DNA of 64,000 nt from Pseudaeromonas aegiceratis (GCF_046254905.1 NZ_CP158016.1:620001-684000); one strand, 5' to 3'. Counted from the stretch's first letter, positions 36,966 through 46,828 are shown. Numbers and translations: made by a program. Notes: generated from the letters alone by a model not told the origin.

Positions 36966-38027
36966 ATGTTTGGCTTAATGAGTCAGGGTCATCTGACCCC
37001 TATGATAGGCGTCGATTTCGGTAGCCAGACCATCAAGGCGGTGGTGGTGTCTGGGCGGGCTGGCAAGTTTCATATCGAGGCTTGCGCCGAAGTGGCGACG
37101 CCCAAGGGTAGCATCCAGGACTACCAGCTTCACGACATCGAAAAGGTGACGCAGGCGATTAAGCAATTGCTGAAGCTCCTAAGCAGCAAATCTAAATTCG
37201 CGGCAACAGCGGTCACGGGTTCCAATGTGATCACCAAGATCACCCAGGTGGACAATAAACTCTCCGAGCTTGAGCTGGAGGGGCATATCCAGCTGGAGGC
37301 CGAGCAGCTTATACCTTTCCCGATCGATGAAATCAGCCTGGACTTTGAGGTCCTGGGCCCCAATCTGAATGATCCCACGCGAAACGATGTGCTGGTCAGT
37401 GCGGCTCGCACCGACAGTATCAACGGTCGAGTCAGCGCTCTGCAGGATTCTGGTGTCCAGGTCAAAGTGGTGGACGTGGGCCTGCATAGCCTGGGCCGTG
37501 CCGTTTCTAATATGTTGCCAGAGCTTCAGGATGACACTGAACACAAGGTCTGTGCCCTAGTGGATATCGGGGCCGTATCCTTGACGTTTGGTGTGTTGCT
37601 GGATGGCGAAATCATTTATTCCCGTCTGCAGAGTTTTGGCGGTGACAACTTTACTCAGTCCATTGCCTCCTTTTATAACATGTCCATGGATGAGGCCGAG
37701 CGTGCCAAGGTGCAAAACAGCTTGCCGGCCGATGCAGACATGGATGTGTTGGCTCCCTACATCACCCTGCTGATACAACAAATTCGTCGTAACATTCAGC
37801 TTTTTTGCAGCTCGTCAGGTTATCGCAACGTAGACATGCTGGTGTTATCTGGAGGGGGGAGCATGATCCCCGGCTTGAGCCAGCAATTGGCCATGGAAAT
37901 GCAACTGGATGTTCGCCATCCCAATCCCACTGAGTTGATGAATAAGGGTGAGCCGTCTGTGCATGGCGCCAAGTATATGACTGCGCTTGGATTGGCGCTG
38001 AGGAGTTTCACTCCATGTCAAATATAA
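36966..38027 (+). CDS. pilM: type IV pilus assembly protein PilM
   Basis: Actin-like cytoplasmic ATPase of the pilus alignment subcomplex; it binds the N-terminal tail of PilN. The 353-residue product has the N-terminal IGVDFGSQTIKAVVV and the later VDIGAVSLTFGVL and LSGGGSMIPGLSQQLA phosphate and nucleotide motifs. ATG 36966 follows GGAAG; the longer upstream frame is not PilM-like. The gene overlaps pilN by 13 bases. First gene of pilMNOPQ. Confidence 0.95.
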   Translation: MFGLMSQGHLTPMIGVDFGSQTIKAVVVSGRAGKFHIEACAEVATPKGSIQDYQLHDIEKVTQAIKQLLKLLSSKSKFAATAVTGSNVITKITQVDNKLSELELEGHIQLEAEQLIPFPIDEISLDFEVLGPNLNDPTRNDVLVSAARTDSINGRVSALQDSGVQVKVVDVGLHSLGRAVSNMLPELQDDTEHKVCALVDIGAVSLTFGVLLDGEIIYSRLQSFGGDNFTQSIASFYNMSMDEAERAKVQNSLPADADMDVLAPYITLLIQQIRRNIQLFCSSSGYRNVDMLVLSGGGSMIPGLSQQLAMEMQLDVRHPNPTELMNKGEPSVHGAKYMTALGLALRSFTPCQI

Positions 38028-38593
38028 ACCTGATGCCTTGGCGGGAGGCCGTCAAGCAGCGAGAAAAAACACAGTTTTTTATCTTGTTGGGTGGTAGTGC
38101 CTTTGTTGCTGTGCTCTTGGTCCTTGCGGTGAATATGCTGTTTGAACAGCTGATCCAAGGACAGGTAGAGCGTAACCAATTTCTGACCAACGAGATGGTG
38201 GTGTTGGATACCCAGTTGGGTGAAATTAATCAGCTTAAGAAGCGCAAGAAAGAGTTGATCGACCGGATGACGCTTATCGATGAACTCCAGCAAAAGCGGA
38301 ACCTGCCTGTGCACCTGTTCAACGACTTGCCGGCGTTGGTGAGCAACGGTGTCTATCTGAAATCCCTGGATTTGGCGGCGGACACCATCAACGTGGTGGG
38401 GGATACCGAGGCCTATAGCCGGGTTGCCGCCATGGTCCGCAAGATCGAAAAATCTGGCTGGCTGGGACAGCCCCATATCAGTTCTATCTTCTCCACAGGT
38501 AACCAGCCTATTGCACTGAGTGAGTTTGCCGCCCAGTTCAAAGTGATGCCCACTACTCCCTTGGGGGCTGATGCCAAAGGAGCGGCAAAATGA
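38015..38593 (+). CDS. pilN: type IV pilus assembly protein PilN
   Basis: A 192-residue bitopic inner-membrane protein. The cytoplasmic N-terminus MSNINLMPWREAV contains the INLLPWR-type motif that docks on PilM. One membrane segment at residues about 22-45 is followed by a periplasmic coiled coil (residues 50-95) and a ferredoxin-like domain. It pairs with PilO. Overlaps both neighbours, so the operon is translationally coupled. Confidence 0.94.
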   Translation: MSNINLMPWREAVKQREKTQFFILLGGSAFVAVLLVLAVNMLFEQLIQGQVERNQFLTNEMVVLDTQLGEINQLKKRKKELIDRMTLIDELQQKRNLPVHLFNDLPALVSNGVYLKSLDLAADTINVVGDTEAYSRVAAMVRKIEKSGWLGQPHISSIFSTGNQPIALSEFAAQFKVMPTTPLGADAKGAAK

Positions 38594-39177
38594 ACCTGCA
38601 AGATCTGAATGACCTGGATTTAGAGAACATCGGCAGTTGGCCCAAACTGGCGAAGATAATCGTCATCGCCATCCTCTGTATGCTGATCCTGGGTGGCGGC
38701 TATTACTATTTTATTGCCGATGCCATGACGCGACTGGATGGTGAGAGAGCGAAAGAAACTAGCCTGAAGAGCCAGTTTGAGATCAAGGCAGCCATGGCAT
38801 CCAACCTCGTGGCTTATCGGCAGCAGCTGGTGGAATTGGAGGAGATGCTTCAGACGCAACTCAAACAGCTGCCAAATAAGAATGAGGTGGCCGGCTTGCT
38901 GGATGACATCAGTTTTATTGCGGCCGATAACGGACTCAAGCTCAAGCGCATTAACTGGGAAGCGGAGAAACAGTATGAGTTCTCAACCGAGTTGCCCATG
39001 CGCATTGAGGTGAGTGGTGATTATCACCAACTGGGCAAGTTCACCTCAGATATCGCCGCATTGCCGCGTATCGTTATTCTGGACAGCTTCAAGTTGACTG
39101 AGCAAGACGATGGCGAAGTGGCCATGGCCGTATTGGCAAAAACCTTCCGTTATACGCCGAAGCAGGAGGCCAAGTGA
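38590..39177 (+). CDS. pilO: type IV pilus assembly protein PilO
   Basis: A 195-residue partner of PilN: short cytoplasmic N-terminus, membrane segment at residues about 22-43, coiled coil (residues 45-95), then a ferredoxin-like domain with the PilO sequence VSGDYHQLGKFTSDIAALPRIV. It overlaps the end of pilN and the start of pilP by four bases each. Confidence 0.94.
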   Translation: MNLQDLNDLDLENIGSWPKLAKIIVIAILCMLILGGGYYYFIADAMTRLDGERAKETSLKSQFEIKAAMASNLVAYRQQLVELEEMLQTQLKQLPNKNEVAGLLDDISFIAADNGLKLKRINWEAEKQYEFSTELPMRIEVSGDYHQLGKFTSDIAALPRIVILDSFKLTEQDDGEVAMAVLAKTFRYTPKQEAK

Positions 39178-39695
39178 GACAGTTAATTGTTAGCCTGGCG
39201 GTGATGATCCTGTTGAGCGCCTGTTCTGGTGGTGATGACTTGCAAGCCTATGTGGCGCAGGTAAAAGCGCGTCCGCCTGCACCCATTGAGCCCTTGCCGG
39301 TTATTCGTCCATTCGAACCGATGCAATATGCTGCGTCTGAACTGCGAAATCCGTTTAGCCAACCTCACCCAGAGTCGTTGCAGCGGGATGCGCAGTCTAA
39401 GAAGTCGACCTGTGATGTGAGTCTGCCGGCGCATGAGAAAGAATTTTTGGAGCAGTTCTCTCTCGATAATCTCAGCATGAGCGGCACCATGGGGAGTGGC
39501 AAAGGGCTTTGGGCGCTGATCCATACCCAGGTAGGTGAGGTGCACCGTGTGGCGGTCGGACAATATATGGGATTGAATCAGGGCCGAATCGAGAAGATCA
39601 CCCCGGATGAGGTTGAACTGCTGGAGTATGTTCCTGATGGCAAGGGCTGTTGGGTGACACGCAAGACGCAGCTTAAGTTGATGGTGGCAAACTAG
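39174..39695 (+). CDS. pilP: type IV pilus lipoprotein PilP
   Basis: A 173-residue inner-membrane lipoprotein that connects PilN/PilO to the PilQ secretin. Lipobox LLSAC with the modified Cys near residue 17, a disordered Pro-rich linker (KARPPAPIEPLPVIRPFEPM), the RNPFSQP motif, and a C-terminal HR beta domain (LSMSGTMGSGKGLWALI). GTG start, overlapping pilO. Confidence 0.93.
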   Translation: MRQLIVSLAVMILLSACSGGDDLQAYVAQVKARPPAPIEPLPVIRPFEPMQYAASELRNPFSQPHPESLQRDAQSKKSTCDVSLPAHEKEFLEQFSLDNLSMSGTMGSGKGLWALIHTQVGEVHRVAVGQYMGLNQGRIEKITPDEVELLEYVPDGKGCWVTRKTQLKLMVAN

Positions 39696-39717
39696 AATGA
39701 AAAAGCAGGGATGTGAT

Positions 39718-41790
39718 ATGAATTCTAAACTATCTCTTTTTGTCAGATTGGCTGCGCTGGCCCTGTTGGGCGCCAGTGCGTCAAGTCATGCTGCCGTCAA
39801 GCTGGAACAGGTTAAAGTTAACCCCTTGTTGACCGAGCAGTTGGTGATTGAGCTGGATTTTGATGGCGCCGTGCCACAGTACACGGATCGCTTGAAATAC
39901 CAACCCAACCAGTTATTTTTGCACGTCCCCCAATCCCAGTCAGCGCTGCAGATGAGTCAGGTGCCGGTTGAGCGCCATGGTGTTGAGCAGCTCGTGGTGC
40001 AACCCAGCGGGGATGGTTTGGACATTAGCGTTGATTTGAAGCGGCTGATGCCATATCAGATCCAGCAAGATGGCGACCGCCTGCTGGTGACCTTGGGACA
40101 AGCACCTGTGCCGGCCAAGGCCAGTACAGTGGTTGCGCCGCAGATGATGGCCTCTGCCAGCAAGTCCGTCCAAGCCAAGGCGGTGCCCTTGGCGCAAGGG
40201 GGGTTGATCAACCAGATCAAGAGTCTGGATTTTCGTCGAGGTAAGTCAGGGCAGGGACAATTGCTGGTGGAGCTGGGCAATTCCTCTGCCGCGGTGGATG
40301 TGACGCGCAGAGGCAGCCATGTGGTGGCTAAATTCCATGCTACGGGTGTGGCTGACGACCTGATTGCCTTGATGGACGTCAACGACTTTTCTACGCCGGT
40401 CAGCAAGATTGACGTGTCTCGCGGTGATCGCAGCGTCACCCTGGATCTCGCGGTGAATGGTGGTTTTGACTACCGCTATGATCAGGCTGACAACCTCTTC
40501 ATCATCGAGGTCAATAAAAAGGCAGAAGCCAAGGCCGGTGCCGCAAAATCCTATCAAGGCAAGCCTATTTCATTGAATTTCCAGGATGTTCCTGTTCGGA
40601 CAGTGTTGCAGCTGATCGCAGACTTCAACCACTTCAACCTGGTGGTGACCGACTCTGTGGTTGGCAATATCACCTTGCGTCTGGATGGGGTGCCTTGGGA
40701 GCAGGCGTTGGATACCGTCCTGAAGGTGAAGGGGCTGGATAAGCGTTTGGATAACAATATCCTGCTGGTGGCGCCCGCCAGCGAACTGGCGGCCCAGGAG
40801 AAGCAGTCGTTGGAGAGCAGCCAGCAAGTGGCAGAACTGGCTCCGCTGCAAACCGAATACATTCAGATCAACTACGCCAAGGCGACCGATGTTGCCAAGT
40901 TGCTCTCCGGCGAGGATACCCGCCTGCTCTCCTCTCGTGGCGCAGTCAGTGTCGATGAGCGCACCAATATGCTGCTCATCAAGGATACGGCTGACGTCAT
41001 CGACCATGTGAAGAAGATGATTGCGGTGCTGGATATCCCGGTGAAGCAGGTGGTGATCGAGGCGCGCATGGTGACCATAGACGACGGGGTCGAGCAGGAT
41101 CTTGGCGTGCGTTGGGGGGTTACCAAGTCTGGTAGTGATGGTGGTACGTCCGGCACCATTGAGGGCAACGATGATGGGACCAGTGCTAGTGTTGACGATC
41201 GTCTCAATGTCAATCTGCCGGTTTCCAATGCCGCTGGTAGTATCGCTTTCCAGGTGGCGAAACTGGCCGATGGTTTGTTGCTGGATCTGGAGTTGAGTGC
41301 CTTGGAGGAGGAGAACAAGGCCGAGATCATTGCCAGTCCGCGGGTGACCACGGCCAACCAGAAGGAAGCGGTCATTGAGCAGGGTACCGAGTTCCCCAGT
41401 AACGTCTCGACCTCCAGTGGGGCGACCTCTATCGAATGGAAGAAGGCGGTACTGAGTCTCAAGGTCACGCCGCAGATCACGCCGGACAACAAGGTGATCC
41501 TGGATCTGACGGTGACCCAGGATACCTTGGGTGACGTGGTACAGACCGGCACGGGTACCGGGACGGCGGTCAACACCCAACAGATCAGCACCCAGGTCCT
41601 GGTGGACAATGGTGAAACCCTGGTGTTGGGCGGTATCTATCAGCAAACCATCAAGAAGGATGTTACCAAGGTGCCGGTATTGGGCGACATCCCTGGGGTT
41701 GGTTTCTTGTTCCGCAATACCTCAGAAACCAATAAGAAGCGCGAGCTACTGATCTTTGTCACGCCGAAGATTGTGGCAGATGCAATTTAA
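39718..41790 (+). CDS. pilQ: type IV pilus secretin PilQ
   Basis: Outer-membrane channel for the pilus fibre. About 690 residues: a Sec signal ending ASSHAA, two AMIN domains (residues about 28-130 and 155-270) that bind peptidoglycan, an STN/N0 domain (ISLNFQDVPVRTVLQLIADF), N1, and the secretin domain from about residue 440 with the closing GGIYQQTIKKDVTKVPVLGD and VPGLGFLF-like region. ATG 39718 has AGGGA six bases upstream; an in-frame ATG 39697 is the alternative. Last gene of pilMNOPQ. Confidence 0.95.
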   Translation: MNSKLSLFVRLAALALLGASASSHAAVKLEQVKVNPLLTEQLVIELDFDGAVPQYTDRLKYQPNQLFLHVPQSQSALQMSQVPVERHGVEQLVVQPSGDGLDISVDLKRLMPYQIQQDGDRLLVTLGQAPVPAKASTVVAPQMMASASKSVQAKAVPLAQGGLINQIKSLDFRRGKSGQGQLLVELGNSSAAVDVTRRGSHVVAKFHATGVADDLIALMDVNDFSTPVSKIDVSRGDRSVTLDLAVNGGFDYRYDQADNLFIIEVNKKAEAKAGAAKSYQGKPISLNFQDVPVRTVLQLIADFNHFNLVVTDSVVGNITLRLDGVPWEQALDTVLKVKGLDKRLDNNILLVAPASELAAQEKQSLESSQQVAELAPLQTEYIQINYAKATDVAKLLSGEDTRLLSSRGAVSVDERTNMLLIKDTADVIDHVKKMIAVLDIPVKQVVIEARMVTIDDGVEQDLGVRWGVTKSGSDGGTSGTIEGNDDGTSASVDDRLNVNLPVSNAAGSIAFQVAKLADGLLLDLELSALEEENKAEIIASPRVTTANQKEAVIEQGTEFPSNVSTSSGATSIEWKKAVLSLKVTPQITPDNKVILDLTVTQDTLGDVVQTGTGTGTAVNTQQISTQVLVDNGETLVLGGIYQQTIKKDVTKVPVLGDIPGVGFLFRNTSETNKKRELLIFVTPKIVADAI

Positions 41791-41820
41791 CTAACTGAAA
41801 AAGCGCTTGTTTTAAATAAA

Positions 41821-41853
41821 GACATCCCCGGAGGCTCCGCCTTCGGGGATGTC
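41821..41853 (+). terminator. hairpin after pilQ
   Basis: Ten-base arms GACATCCCCG / CGGGGATGTC with a 13-base loop that itself can fold (GGAGGC/GCCTTC). There is only a weak T-rich tail, so it may attenuate rather than stop transcription into aroK. Confidence 0.55.
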
Positions 41854-41978
41854 TGTTATCCGGTTGCCAATCCCCGGGGGGTACTGCATAATTCCCCGTC
41901 CTGTCGCAAACAGTAAGGTACTTTTTGGGTCTCGCCCTCGGGTGAGGCGTGGGTTATTGATGTAATTGACGAAAAATT

Positions 41979-42497
41979 ATGGCTGAAAAACGCAATATCT
42001 TCCTTGTCGGTCCCATGGGGGCGGGTAAAAGCACCATAGGCCGTCATCTGGCTGACCAGCTGCATATGGAATTCTATGACTCGGATCATGAGATCGAGCG
42101 CCGAACCGGGGCCGATATCAGCTGGGTCTTTGACGTGGAAGGCGAAGAAGGCTTCCGCAAACGTGAAGAACAGATGATTTCTGAACTCACGGAACTGCAA
42201 GGCATCGTCCTGGCCACGGGGGGCGGCGCCATCAAGAGTGCCAACACGCGCAATCGTCTTTCGGCGCGGGGCATTGTCGTCTATCTGGAAACGCCGATCG
42301 AAAAACAGTTGGCCCGTACCCAGCGGGACAAGCGCCGTCCTCTGCTGCAAACCGAAGAAGAGCCCAGGGATGTACTGGAGCGCCTGGCCGGTGAGCGCGA
42401 GCCCTTGTATCAAGAGGTGGCGGATTACACTGTGCGTACCGATGAACAAAGTGCCAAGCTGGTGGCCAATCAGATCATCCAGTTGTTGGGGCTGTAA
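41979..42497 (+). CDS. aroK: shikimate kinase AroK
   Basis: Phosphorylates shikimate in the chorismate pathway. The 172-residue product has Walker A GPMGAGKST at residues 11-19, the shikimate-binding DSD (FYDSDHEIE) and GGGAI, and the lid Arg residues (RDKRRPLL). The sequence and position before aroB indicate AroK rather than AroL. Between pilQ and aroK lie about 190 bases that must hold its promoter. Confidence 0.96.
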   Translation: MAEKRNIFLVGPMGAGKSTIGRHLADQLHMEFYDSDHEIERRTGADISWVFDVEGEEGFRKREEQMISELTELQGIVLATGGGAIKSANTRNRLSARGIVVYLETPIEKQLARTQRDKRRPLLQTEEEPRDVLERLAGEREPLYQEVADYTVRTDEQSAKLVANQIIQLLGL

Positions 42498-42515
42498 CTA
42501 AGAGGAGTTCGAGCC

Positions 42516-43592
42516 ATGGAACGGTTGGTCGTTGCCCTGGATAGCCGCAGTTATCCCATTTCCATCGGTCCCGGCTTGCTACGGCAGACCGAGTTGTTCT
42601 CTTCGGCGATCGCTGGGCAACGTATCATGGTGGTGACCAATGATACGGTGGCGCCCCTCTATCTTGAGACGTTGAAGCAGACCCTGGCCGGTTTCCAGCT
42701 GGATGTGCACGTGGTGCCAGATGGCGAGTCTTATAAGTCCTTGGCCAGCTTCGATGCACTGATGAGCAGCCTGCTGGAGGGTCGCCATGGCCGGGATACC
42801 ACCCTGGTTGCCTTGGGGGGCGGGGTCATCGGCGATCTCACCGGCTTTGCGGCGGCTTGTTACCAGCGTGGCGTGCCCTTTATCCAGGTGCCCACCACAC
42901 TGTTGTCTCAGGTGGACTCCTCGGTGGGGGGCAAGACAGCGGTTAACCATCCGCTGGGCAAGAACATGATAGGGGCCTTCTACCAGCCCAAGTCCGTGGT
43001 GATCGATACCGATTGCTTGGCTACCCTGCCGGCCAGAGAGCTGTCGGCCGGTCTGGCCGAGGTGATCAAATACGGCATCATTTATGACGCTGAGTTCTTC
43101 GCCTGGTTGGAACAGCATGTGGCCGACTTACTGGCGTTGCAGCCACAGGCACTGACCTATGCCATCCAGCGTTGCTGTGCCATCAAGGCCGAGGTAGTGG
43201 CGCAGGATGAGACCGAGCAGGGCATTCGTGCGTTGCTCAATCTGGGGCATACCTTCGGGCATGCCATCGAGGCGGAGCAAGGGTACGGAAATTGGCTACA
43301 CGGCGAAGCCGTGGCCGCCGGGACCGTGCTGGCCGCCAAGACGGCGCAGGCACTGGGTCTGCTGGACGAGGCGGCGGTGCAGCGTATTGTGGGATTGCTG
43401 GCTGCGGCCCAGTTACCGCTCAAGGCCCCGGCCTCCATGGACTTTGCCGCGTTTATGCGACACATGATGCGGGATAAGAAGGTGCTCTCTGGTAAATTGC
43501 GCTTGGTGCTGCCTACGGCCATCGGCCAGGCAGCTGTCTTCAGCGATGTGAGTGACAGCCTGCTGGCCTCCATCATAGAGGCGGAACGCTAA
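42516..43592 (+). CDS. aroB: 3-dehydroquinate synthase AroB
   Basis: Converts DAHP to 3-dehydroquinate using NAD+ and a metal. The 358-residue product has the NAD-binding GGGVIGDLTGFAAA, the active-site KTAVNHPLGKNMIGAFYQP stretch, and the zinc ligands in LNLGHTFGHAIE and HGEAVA. The ATG follows AGAGGAG. Separated from aroK by 18 bases, same operon. Confidence 0.96.
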   Translation: MERLVVALDSRSYPISIGPGLLRQTELFSSAIAGQRIMVVTNDTVAPLYLETLKQTLAGFQLDVHVVPDGESYKSLASFDALMSSLLEGRHGRDTTLVALGGGVIGDLTGFAAACYQRGVPFIQVPTTLLSQVDSSVGGKTAVNHPLGKNMIGAFYQPKSVVIDTDCLATLPARELSAGLAEVIKYGIIYDAEFFAWLEQHVADLLALQPQALTYAIQRCCAIKAEVVAQDETEQGIRALLNLGHTFGHAIEAEQGYGNWLHGEAVAAGTVLAAKTAQALGLLDEAAVQRIVGLLAAAQLPLKAPASMDFAAFMRHMMRDKKVLSGKLRLVLPTAIGQAAVFSDVSDSLLASIIEAER

Positions 43593-43594
43593 GT

Positions 43595-45181
43595 TTGAAC
43601 AACCCCGGCTTTCCTCAGCTACCCAGCCAGGATCAGATGGTGCTGCGTTTGCACCATCTGCTTGAATTCTCTTTCCCCTTCATCCTGTTATCCGGACCTC
43701 AAGGCAGTGGCCGCACCCGTGTGTGCGAGCTGCTGTTGGAGCGGCTCGTCGCGCCTTGGCGCACCGCTTTTGTGACGGGGAGCGCCACCACGCCGCTGGA
43801 TGAGTTACGTGAGTCACTGATCCAGCAATTGGTACCGCATTCCGTGTTTGACCCCCATGACACCCTGGGGGACAACCTGTTCCGTCTGTTGGGCGAGACG
43901 CCGGCCCAGCTGCTCATCGTGCTGGATGATGCCGATCGCTTGCCCGAGGCCTTCGTGGACGAGTTGTGGGAGCTGGCCAGCCTCAACGATGCGCTGGGGC
44001 GCGGTCACAACAAGATGGGGTTTGTGTTGACGGCTCCCCAGCCATGGTGTGAGCGCCTGGCCGCCCGCCTCAAGGGGCGTGAGCAACCGCCGGTGGAGAT
44101 GGACATGGAGCCCCTCTCGGCGGCTGAGCAGCGGACCTGCTTGCAGTATTATCTCCTACGCGGTAATTACCCGCTGGATCAGGGGCGTTGGGATGCCCTC
44201 GAACGACTGTTATCTGCGGTGACGGGCTGGCCCGTCGAACTGGTGGCCTTGGCGGAGAAGACGATGAGCAGCAAGAAAAGCAGTTTCAGAGCAAAGCCCC
44301 TGCCCTTGAATAAATGGGGCGCTACCCTGGCCGTGGTGGTCGCCGTGGTTCTCCTGCTCAGCTGGATAGTTCCCTCCATGCTGCGCCAGGCGCCGACGAC
44401 CAGCGGTGACATTGCGGTGCCGCTGCCGGTGCCGTCGGCCGCCGAGCCGGCCATGCCGGAGACGGCGCCCCTGCAGCATGCTGTGCTGCCGGATGAGGCC
44501 GGGGATGGCATGACGGTCGATTCGCAAAACTATGAAGGGCGCCGGGTGGTGATTGCCGATCAGGTGGTGCAGGACATCATGGCCCATCAAAGTGGGGTCA
44601 GTGGGGCGACCTCCAGTGCGGCGGCGCCGCTGCCTGCGGTGTCTGGTGCGGTCACCTCCTTGCAGGAGCTGACCCCTGTGGTGGAGCAGATCAAGCAAGG
44701 GGAGCCGGTCTCTTCCGCTACCGCAACCCTGGTGACCCAGGCCAAGCCGGTGGCATCACAAGCCGTTCCGGTGAGCCAGCCGGTCGCCCCTCAGACCGCC
44801 AAGGCGGCCGCGGTGAGCCAGCCTCTGGCCAGCAAGCCGCCGGTGACCAAAGCCGCGAGCGGTAAACCCGCTACCGCGGCCAGCCTGCGGGTCCCCAATG
44901 CCACCTTGCTGAGCCATGCACCGCGTCATTACACCATACAGTTGATGGCGTCGGCCGATGCCAACGCCCTGGCTCGCTTCGTCAACCAGCAGCATCTGGC
45001 GGGCCAGGTCTGGATGTATGAGACCCAGTTCAAGGGGGCGCCCTGGTTTGTGCTGATCAAGGGGGATTACGCCGACAGCAAGCAGGCCAGTCAGGCCATC
45101 CGCCAATTGTCCGCCGAGTTGCAGAAGAACCGTCCCTGGCCCAAGTCATTCGCCCAGGTCCACAAAGAACTCAAACAATGA
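43595..45181 (+). CDS. damX: cell division protein DamX (AAA + SPOR)
   Basis: A 528-residue inner-membrane protein recruited to the septum through its SPOR domain. The N-terminal cytoplasmic part contains an AAA-like Walker A (GPQGSGRT) and Walker B (LLIVLDDADRL). One membrane segment lies near residues 248-268 (LAVVVAVVLLLSWIVP), followed by an Ala/Pro/Val-rich disordered linker and a C-terminal SPOR domain (HYTIQLMASADANALARF...). The start is a TTG two bases after aroB; no ATG fits. In the standard place between aroB and dam. Confidence 0.9.
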   Translation: MNNPGFPQLPSQDQMVLRLHHLLEFSFPFILLSGPQGSGRTRVCELLLERLVAPWRTAFVTGSATTPLDELRESLIQQLVPHSVFDPHDTLGDNLFRLLGETPAQLLIVLDDADRLPEAFVDELWELASLNDALGRGHNKMGFVLTAPQPWCERLAARLKGREQPPVEMDMEPLSAAEQRTCLQYYLLRGNYPLDQGRWDALERLLSAVTGWPVELVALAEKTMSSKKSSFRAKPLPLNKWGATLAVVVAVVLLLSWIVPSMLRQAPTTSGDIAVPLPVPSAAEPAMPETAPLQHAVLPDEAGDGMTVDSQNYEGRRVVIADQVVQDIMAHQSGVSGATSSAAAPLPAVSGAVTSLQELTPVVEQIKQGEPVSSATATLVTQAKPVASQAVPVSQPVAPQTAKAAAVSQPLASKPPVTKAASGKPATAASLRVPNATLLSHAPRHYTIQLMASADANALARFVNQQHLAGQVWMYETQFKGAPWFVLIKGDYADSKQASQAIRQLSAELQKNRPWPKSFAQVHKELKQ

Positions 45182-45254
45182 GGTCTGGGATCGCCAGCAC
45201 AGGGGGCGCCGCGAGCCCCCTTTTTGATCCCGGCCGATGAGCCATTTGCTTGCT

Positions 45255-46070
45255 ATGAAGAAAAATCGTGCGTTTTTGAAATGGGCCGGCGGCAAGTACT
45301 CCCTGGTGGAGGCCATCAGTCGGCGGCTGCCGCCGGGGCAGGTGCTGGTGGAGCCGTTTGTTGGCGCGGGCTCGGTGTTTCTCAACACAGATTACCCGGC
45401 CTATCTGTTGGCGGACATCAATCCGGATCTCATCGGTTTCTACAACCTGCTCAAACATATCCCGGAGCGGGTGATTGCCGAGGCCCGTAGCCTCTTTACT
45501 CAGGACTACAACCACGCCGAGGCCTATTACGAGCTGCGCCAGGCGTTCAACGACAGTCGTGATACCTTCGAGCGGGCGCTGCTGTTTTTGTATCTCAACC
45601 GGCACGGTTACAACGGCCTGTGTCGTTACAACCACAAGGGGGGCTTCAATGTCCCCTTCGGACGCTACAAGAAGCCCTACTTCCCGGAGGAGGAGCTGTG
45701 GCTTTTCGCCGAGAAAGCCCAGCGGGCCACCTTTGTTTGCGAGTGTTACTCCCAGACCTTTGCCCGACTGCAGGCGGATCACGTGGTCTATTGCGATCCG
45801 CCCTACGTGCCCCTGTCCACCACCGCCAGCTTCACCAGCTATGCCACCGGCGGCTTCTCGTTGGACGATCAGGCGCTGCTGGCCAAGCTGGCGCGGGAGA
45901 CGGTGCAGGAGCGCGGCATTCCCGTGCTGATCAGCAACCATGCCACGCCCCTGACCTATGAGCTCTATCGCGATGCCCAACTGGATGAGATCAAGGTCAA
46001 GCGCACCATCAGCCGCAGCAGCGAGAGCCGCAACAGCGTGGCGGAGCTGCTGGCGCTCTATCTGCCCTGA
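45255..46070 (+). CDS. dam: DNA adenine methyltransferase Dam
   Basis: Methylates the adenine of GATC, used in mismatch repair and replication timing. The 271-residue product starts MKKNRAFLKWAGGKY, has the SAM motif EPFVGAGSVF and the catalytic CDPPYVPLS (motif DPPY). An in-frame ATG six codons earlier (45237) is possible; 45255 was chosen because it matches Dam proteins, although neither start has a strong ribosome site. Confidence 0.95.
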   Translation: MKKNRAFLKWAGGKYSLVEAISRRLPPGQVLVEPFVGAGSVFLNTDYPAYLLADINPDLIGFYNLLKHIPERVIAEARSLFTQDYNHAEAYYELRQAFNDSRDTFERALLFLYLNRHGYNGLCRYNHKGGFNVPFGRYKKPYFPEEELWLFAEKAQRATFVCECYSQTFARLQADHVVYCDPPYVPLSTTASFTSYATGGFSLDDQALLAKLARETVQERGIPVLISNHATPLTYELYRDAQLDEIKVKRTISRSSESRNSVAELLALYLP

Positions 46071-46159
46071 GGCCAACTGGGGGATCTTTGACCTAGAGCC
46101 GGCTGGCTCGTTAGGGTAGAATTTGCCCCGTTTTTGGCTAGCCCACTGGATATCAATCG

Positions 46160-46828
46160 ATGAAAGAGTTTCTGATCGCCCCCTCCATCCTCTCTGCCGA
46201 TTTTGCCCGCCTGGGCGAGGACGTGGCCCAGGTGCTGGCCGCCGGCGCCGATGTGGTGCACTTTGACGTCATGGACAACCATTACGTGCCCAATCTCACC
46301 ATAGGCCCCATGGTCTGTCAGGCGCTGCGCAACTACGGTATCCAGGCCCCCATTGACGTGCATCTGATGGTGAAGCCGGTGGACCGGCTCATCCCGGACT
46401 TTGCCAAGGCCGGTGCCAGCCTGATCACCTTCCATCCGGAGGCCTCCGAGCATCTGGACCGCAGCCTGCAGCTCATCAAGGATCACGGCTGTCAGGCCGG
46501 CCTGGTGTTCAACCCGGCCACGCCGCTGCACTATCTGGACTACGTGCTGGACAAGCTGGATGTGATCTTGCTGATGTCGGTCAACCCGGGCTTCGGTGGC
46601 CAGAGTTTCATTCCCGGCACCCTGGACAAGCTGCGCCAGGTGCGTCGTCTGATCGATGCCAGCGGTCGCGATATCCGCCTGGAGATCGATGGTGGCGTCA
46701 AGGTGGACAACATCCGCGCCATCGCCGAGGCCGGGGCCGACATGTTTGTGGCGGGGTCGGCCATCTTCGGTCAGCCCGACTATAAGGCGGTCATCGACCA
46801 GATGCGCGCCGAACTGGCCAAGGTCTGA
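46160..46828 (+). CDS. rpe: ribulose-phosphate 3-epimerase
   Basis: Interconverts ribulose-5-P and xylulose-5-P in the pentose phosphate pathway. The 222-residue TIM-barrel starts APSILSADFARLGED and includes VDVHLMVKPVD, the MSVNPGFGGQ loop and the IDGGVKVDNI phosphate-binding motif with metal ligands. Its stop overlaps the gph start (TGATG), so the two are coupled. Confidence 0.96.
   Translation: MKEFLIAPSILSADFARLGEDVAQVLAAGADVVHFDVMDNHYVPNLTIGPMVCQALRNYGIQAPIDVHLMVKPVDRLIPDFAKAGASLITFHPEASEHLDRSLQLIKDHGCQAGLVFNPATPLHYLDYVLDKLDVILLMSVNPGFGGQSFIPGTLDKLRQVRRLIDASGRDIRLEIDGGVKVDNIRAIAEAGADMFVAGSAIFGQPDYKAVIDQMRAELAKV

Noticed and set aside
45237..45254. Upstream ATG for dam
   Set aside because: Adds six residues not seen at the N-terminus of Dam proteins; neither start has a good ribosome site, so not fully excluded.
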